Assembly: GCA_018063485.1 (NCBI GenBank)
Contig: JAGPBG010000134.1
Span: 1 to 6,570 of the forward strand
Direction of reading: 5' to 3'
From: Cypionkella sp.
GTDB lineage: Bacteria > Pseudomonadota > Alphaproteobacteria > Rhodobacterales > Rhodobacteraceae
DNA: 6,570 nt
Within the stretch, counting starts at the first letter, position 1, and each line of letters starts with the position of its first letter. The notes beneath the pieces are model-generated. The model saw only the letters and a list, made by a program, of their open reading frames with translations. It had not been told where the DNA came from and did not search any database. The translations under genes and the position numbers were made by a program. Shown piece by piece: positions 5,116-6,570 of this stretch.

Positions 5116-5829
5116 ATGCGAATCCTATTGGTTGAGGATGATCCCACCACATCACGCAGCATTGAATTGATGCTTACCCATGCCAATCTGAACGTCTATT
5201 GTACCGATCTGGGTGAGGATGGCATAGATCTTGCCAAACTCTATGATTATGATCTGATCCTGCTGGACCTGAATCTTCCAGACATGAGCGGGCATGAGGT
5301 GCTGCGCCAATTGCGGCTTGCGCGGGTGGAAACACCGATTCTGATTCTGTCCGGCTCTGATGATACCGAAAGCAAAATCAAGGGCTTCGGCTTTGGGGCC
5401 GATGATTACCTGACCAAACCCTTCCATCGTGAGGAATTGGTGGCCCGCATCCACGCCATCATCCGCCGCTCAAAGGGGCACAGCCAATCCGTCATCCGAA
5501 CCGGGCAGGTCAATGTGAACCTTGACGCCAAGACGGTCGATGTCGAAGGCAAGACGGTGCATCTGACCGGTAAGGAATATCAGATGCTGGAGCTGCTTTC
5601 CCTGCGCAAAGGCACCACCCTGACCAAGGAAATGTTTCTCAATCACCTTTACGGCGGCATGGACGAACCCGAGCTGAAAATCATCGACGTGTTCATCTGC
5701 AAGTTGCGCAAGAAGCTGGCCGAAGCGACCTCGGGAGCGAATTACATCGAAACGGTCTGGGGCCGTGGCTATGTGCTTCGTGAACCCACTCCGCTCGCCG
5801 GACAATCGCGTCTTGCCGCCAGTGCCTGA
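5116..5829 (+). CDS. ctrA: Cell cycle master response regulator CtrA
   Basis: CtrA is an OmpR-type DNA-binding response regulator, phosphorylated through CckA and ChpT. In Caulobacter it controls replication and the cell cycle; in Rhodobacterales it mainly controls motility and gene transfer agent genes and is often dispensable. The 237-residue protein has a receiver domain (about 1-118) with acidic residues Glu7-Asp8-Asp9, phospho-acceptor Asp51 in [11 protein letters not shown], Ser79 and Lys101 in YLTKPF. A winged-helix domain (about 128-223) follows, with [12 protein letters not shown] (150-161), recognition helix [12 protein letters not shown] (190-201) and the wing [14 protein letters not shown]. 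The tail after residue 223 is short, flexible and alanine-rich, ending LAASA, which may act as a ClpXP degradation signal as the Ala-Ala end of Caulobacter CtrA does. The adjacent sciP gene and the CtrA half-site upstream strengthen the call over other OmpR-family regulators. Confidence 0.95.
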   Translation: MRILLVEDDPTTSRSIELMLTHANLNVYCTDLGEDGIDLAKLYDYDLILLDLNLPDMSGHEVLRQLRLARVETPILILSGSDDTESKIKGFGFGADDYLTKPFHREELVARIHAIIRRSKGHSQSVIRTGQVNVNLDAKTVDVEGKTVHLTGKEYQMLELLSLRKGTTLTKEMFLNHLYGGMDEPELKIIDVFICKLRKKLAEATSGANYIETVWGRGYVLREPTPLAGQSRLAASA

Positions 5830-5901
5830 TTTTTGCCGAGGGTCTGGCTTTACGCCGCCCGCCCAAGGCCCTACCTTCTGCCCGCAAGGAATGAGGGTGA
5901 G

Positions 5902-6570
5902 ATGCTGGAAAAAAAACCGGTCGCGGATCTGACAGAGGCCGAGGCAGTGGCAGAGCTTGCAGCCTTGGCTCAGGGTCTTGCCGCGGCCAATCTTGCCTAT
6001 CATCAAAATGACGCGCCCGAGATTTCGGATGCCGATTATGATGCGTTGAAGCGACGCAACGCCGAAATTGAATCCCATTTCCCCGCCCTGAAGCGAGATG
6101 ACAGCCCCAGCAACAAGATCGGTGCTGCGGTGGCTGACGGGTTTGGCAAAATCCGCCATGACATTCCGATGCTCAGTCTCGAAAACGCTTTCGAGGATGC
6201 CGACGTCAGTGATTTTGACGACCGGGTGCGCAAATATCTCAATCACACCGCCGGGATTCTCTACACAGCGGAACCCAAAATTGACGGGCTGTCGCTGTCT
6301 TTGCGCTATATCGACGGCAAACTGACGCAGGCGGCCACGCGCGGAGATGGCGAGGTGGGCGAGAATGTCACCGCAAACGCCCGCACCATTGCCGACATTC
6401 CGCAGAAGTTGAAAGGCGCCCCTGCCGTGCTTGAGGTGCGCGGTGAAGTTTACATGAGCCATGCCGATTTTACCGCGCTGAACGAAAAACAGGCCGAAAA
6501 GGGTGAAAAACTCTTTGCCAATCCGCGCAATGCCGCGGCCGGGTCACTGCGCCAACTTGATGCGGAAATC
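5902..6570 (+). CDS. ligA: NAD+-dependent DNA ligase LigA, N-terminal part (3' truncated by window)
   Basis: LigA seals nicks during replication and repair using NAD+. The window holds the first 223 residues of a protein normally about 670-750 long. The Ia domain, which captures the NMN end of NAD+, has Tyr33-His34 and Asp43, Tyr46, Asp47 in YHQNDAPEISDADYDAL. These match E. coli Tyr22, His23, Asp32, Tyr35 and Asp36 with a constant shift of 11. The adenylation domain shows AEPKIDGLSLSLRY with the AMP-accepting Lys126 (E. coli Lys115), Arg147 in TRGDGEVGENVT, and EVRGEV around Glu182, followed by NPRNAAAGSLRQLD. ATG 5902 has GAGGG at 5893-5897, only 4 bases away; the nearer-upstream ATG at 5891 is out of frame and soon stops. 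The 72-base gap after ctrA shows no clear terminator or promoter. The OB, zinc, HhH and BRCT domains are expected beyond the window. Confidence 0.96.
   Translation, partial: MLEKKPVADLTEAEAVAELAALAQGLAAANLAYHQNDAPEISDADYDALKRRNAEIESHFPALKRDDSPSNKIGAAVADGFGKIRHDIPMLSLENAFEDADVSDFDDRVRKYLNHTAGILYTAEPKIDGLSLSLRYIDGKLTQAATRGDGEVGENVTANARTIADIPQKLKGAPAVLEVRGEVYMSHADFTALNEKQAEKGEKLFANPRNAAAGSLRQLDAEI

Noticed and set aside
5470..6462. 330-codon open frame on the minus strand across ctrA and ligA
   Set aside because: It is antisense to two well-supported genes with intact family motifs, has no recognisable domain, and spans their intergenic gap. Long antisense frames are common where codons favour G or C at third positions.

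Overview
This window looks like chromosomal core DNA of an alphaproteobacterium, most likely in the order Rhodobacterales (a Rhodobacter or Roseobacter relative). Several features point there: LpxI rather than LpxH in the lipid A cluster, a CtrA response regulator preceded by a SciP/DUF1153 protein, and an MnmA of the alphaproteobacterial PCIRCN type. Codons favour G or C at third positions in every gene, and nothing looks recently acquired. I see no mobile element, CRISPR array, tRNA or rRNA, and no gene-free stretch longer than about 130 bases.

Positions 1-3472 (+ strand) are an outer-membrane biogenesis operon: the 3' end of an OmpH/Skp chaperone gene, then fabZ, lpxA, lpxI and lpxB. From fabZ onward the genes are 3 bases apart or overlap. 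FabZ and LpxA compete for 3-hydroxyacyl-ACP. LpxA makes the first acylated UDP-sugar, LpxI cleaves UDP-2,3-diacylglucosamine to lipid X, and LpxB joins lipid X to a second UDP-2,3-diacylglucosamine to give the lipid A disaccharide. lpxC and lpxD are not here, and lpxD is missing from the slot between skp and fabZ that it occupies in E. coli.

Positions 3477-4613 (- strand) hold mnmA, the tRNA 2-thiouridylase. It converges on lpxB with only 4 bases between the stop codons, and the two stops form the arms of a perfect 10-base palindrome. A good sigma-70-type promoter for mnmA lies at 4648-4675.

Positions 4741-5829 (+ strand) carry a cell-cycle regulatory pair: sciP, a small CtrA antagonist, and ctrA, the master response regulator. 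The 96-base gap between them contains an exact CtrA half-site word (TTAACCAT) and a second TTAAC word 23 bases on, which suggests autoregulation. From 5902 to the window end is the first third of ligA, the NAD+-dependent DNA ligase, truncated by the window edge.

I do not see an undescribed system here. The points most worth checking are the three-cysteine arrangement in MnmA, the regulatory words upstream of ctrA, the likely acyl-chain specificity of LpxA, the corrected sciP start, and the CtrA C-terminus.
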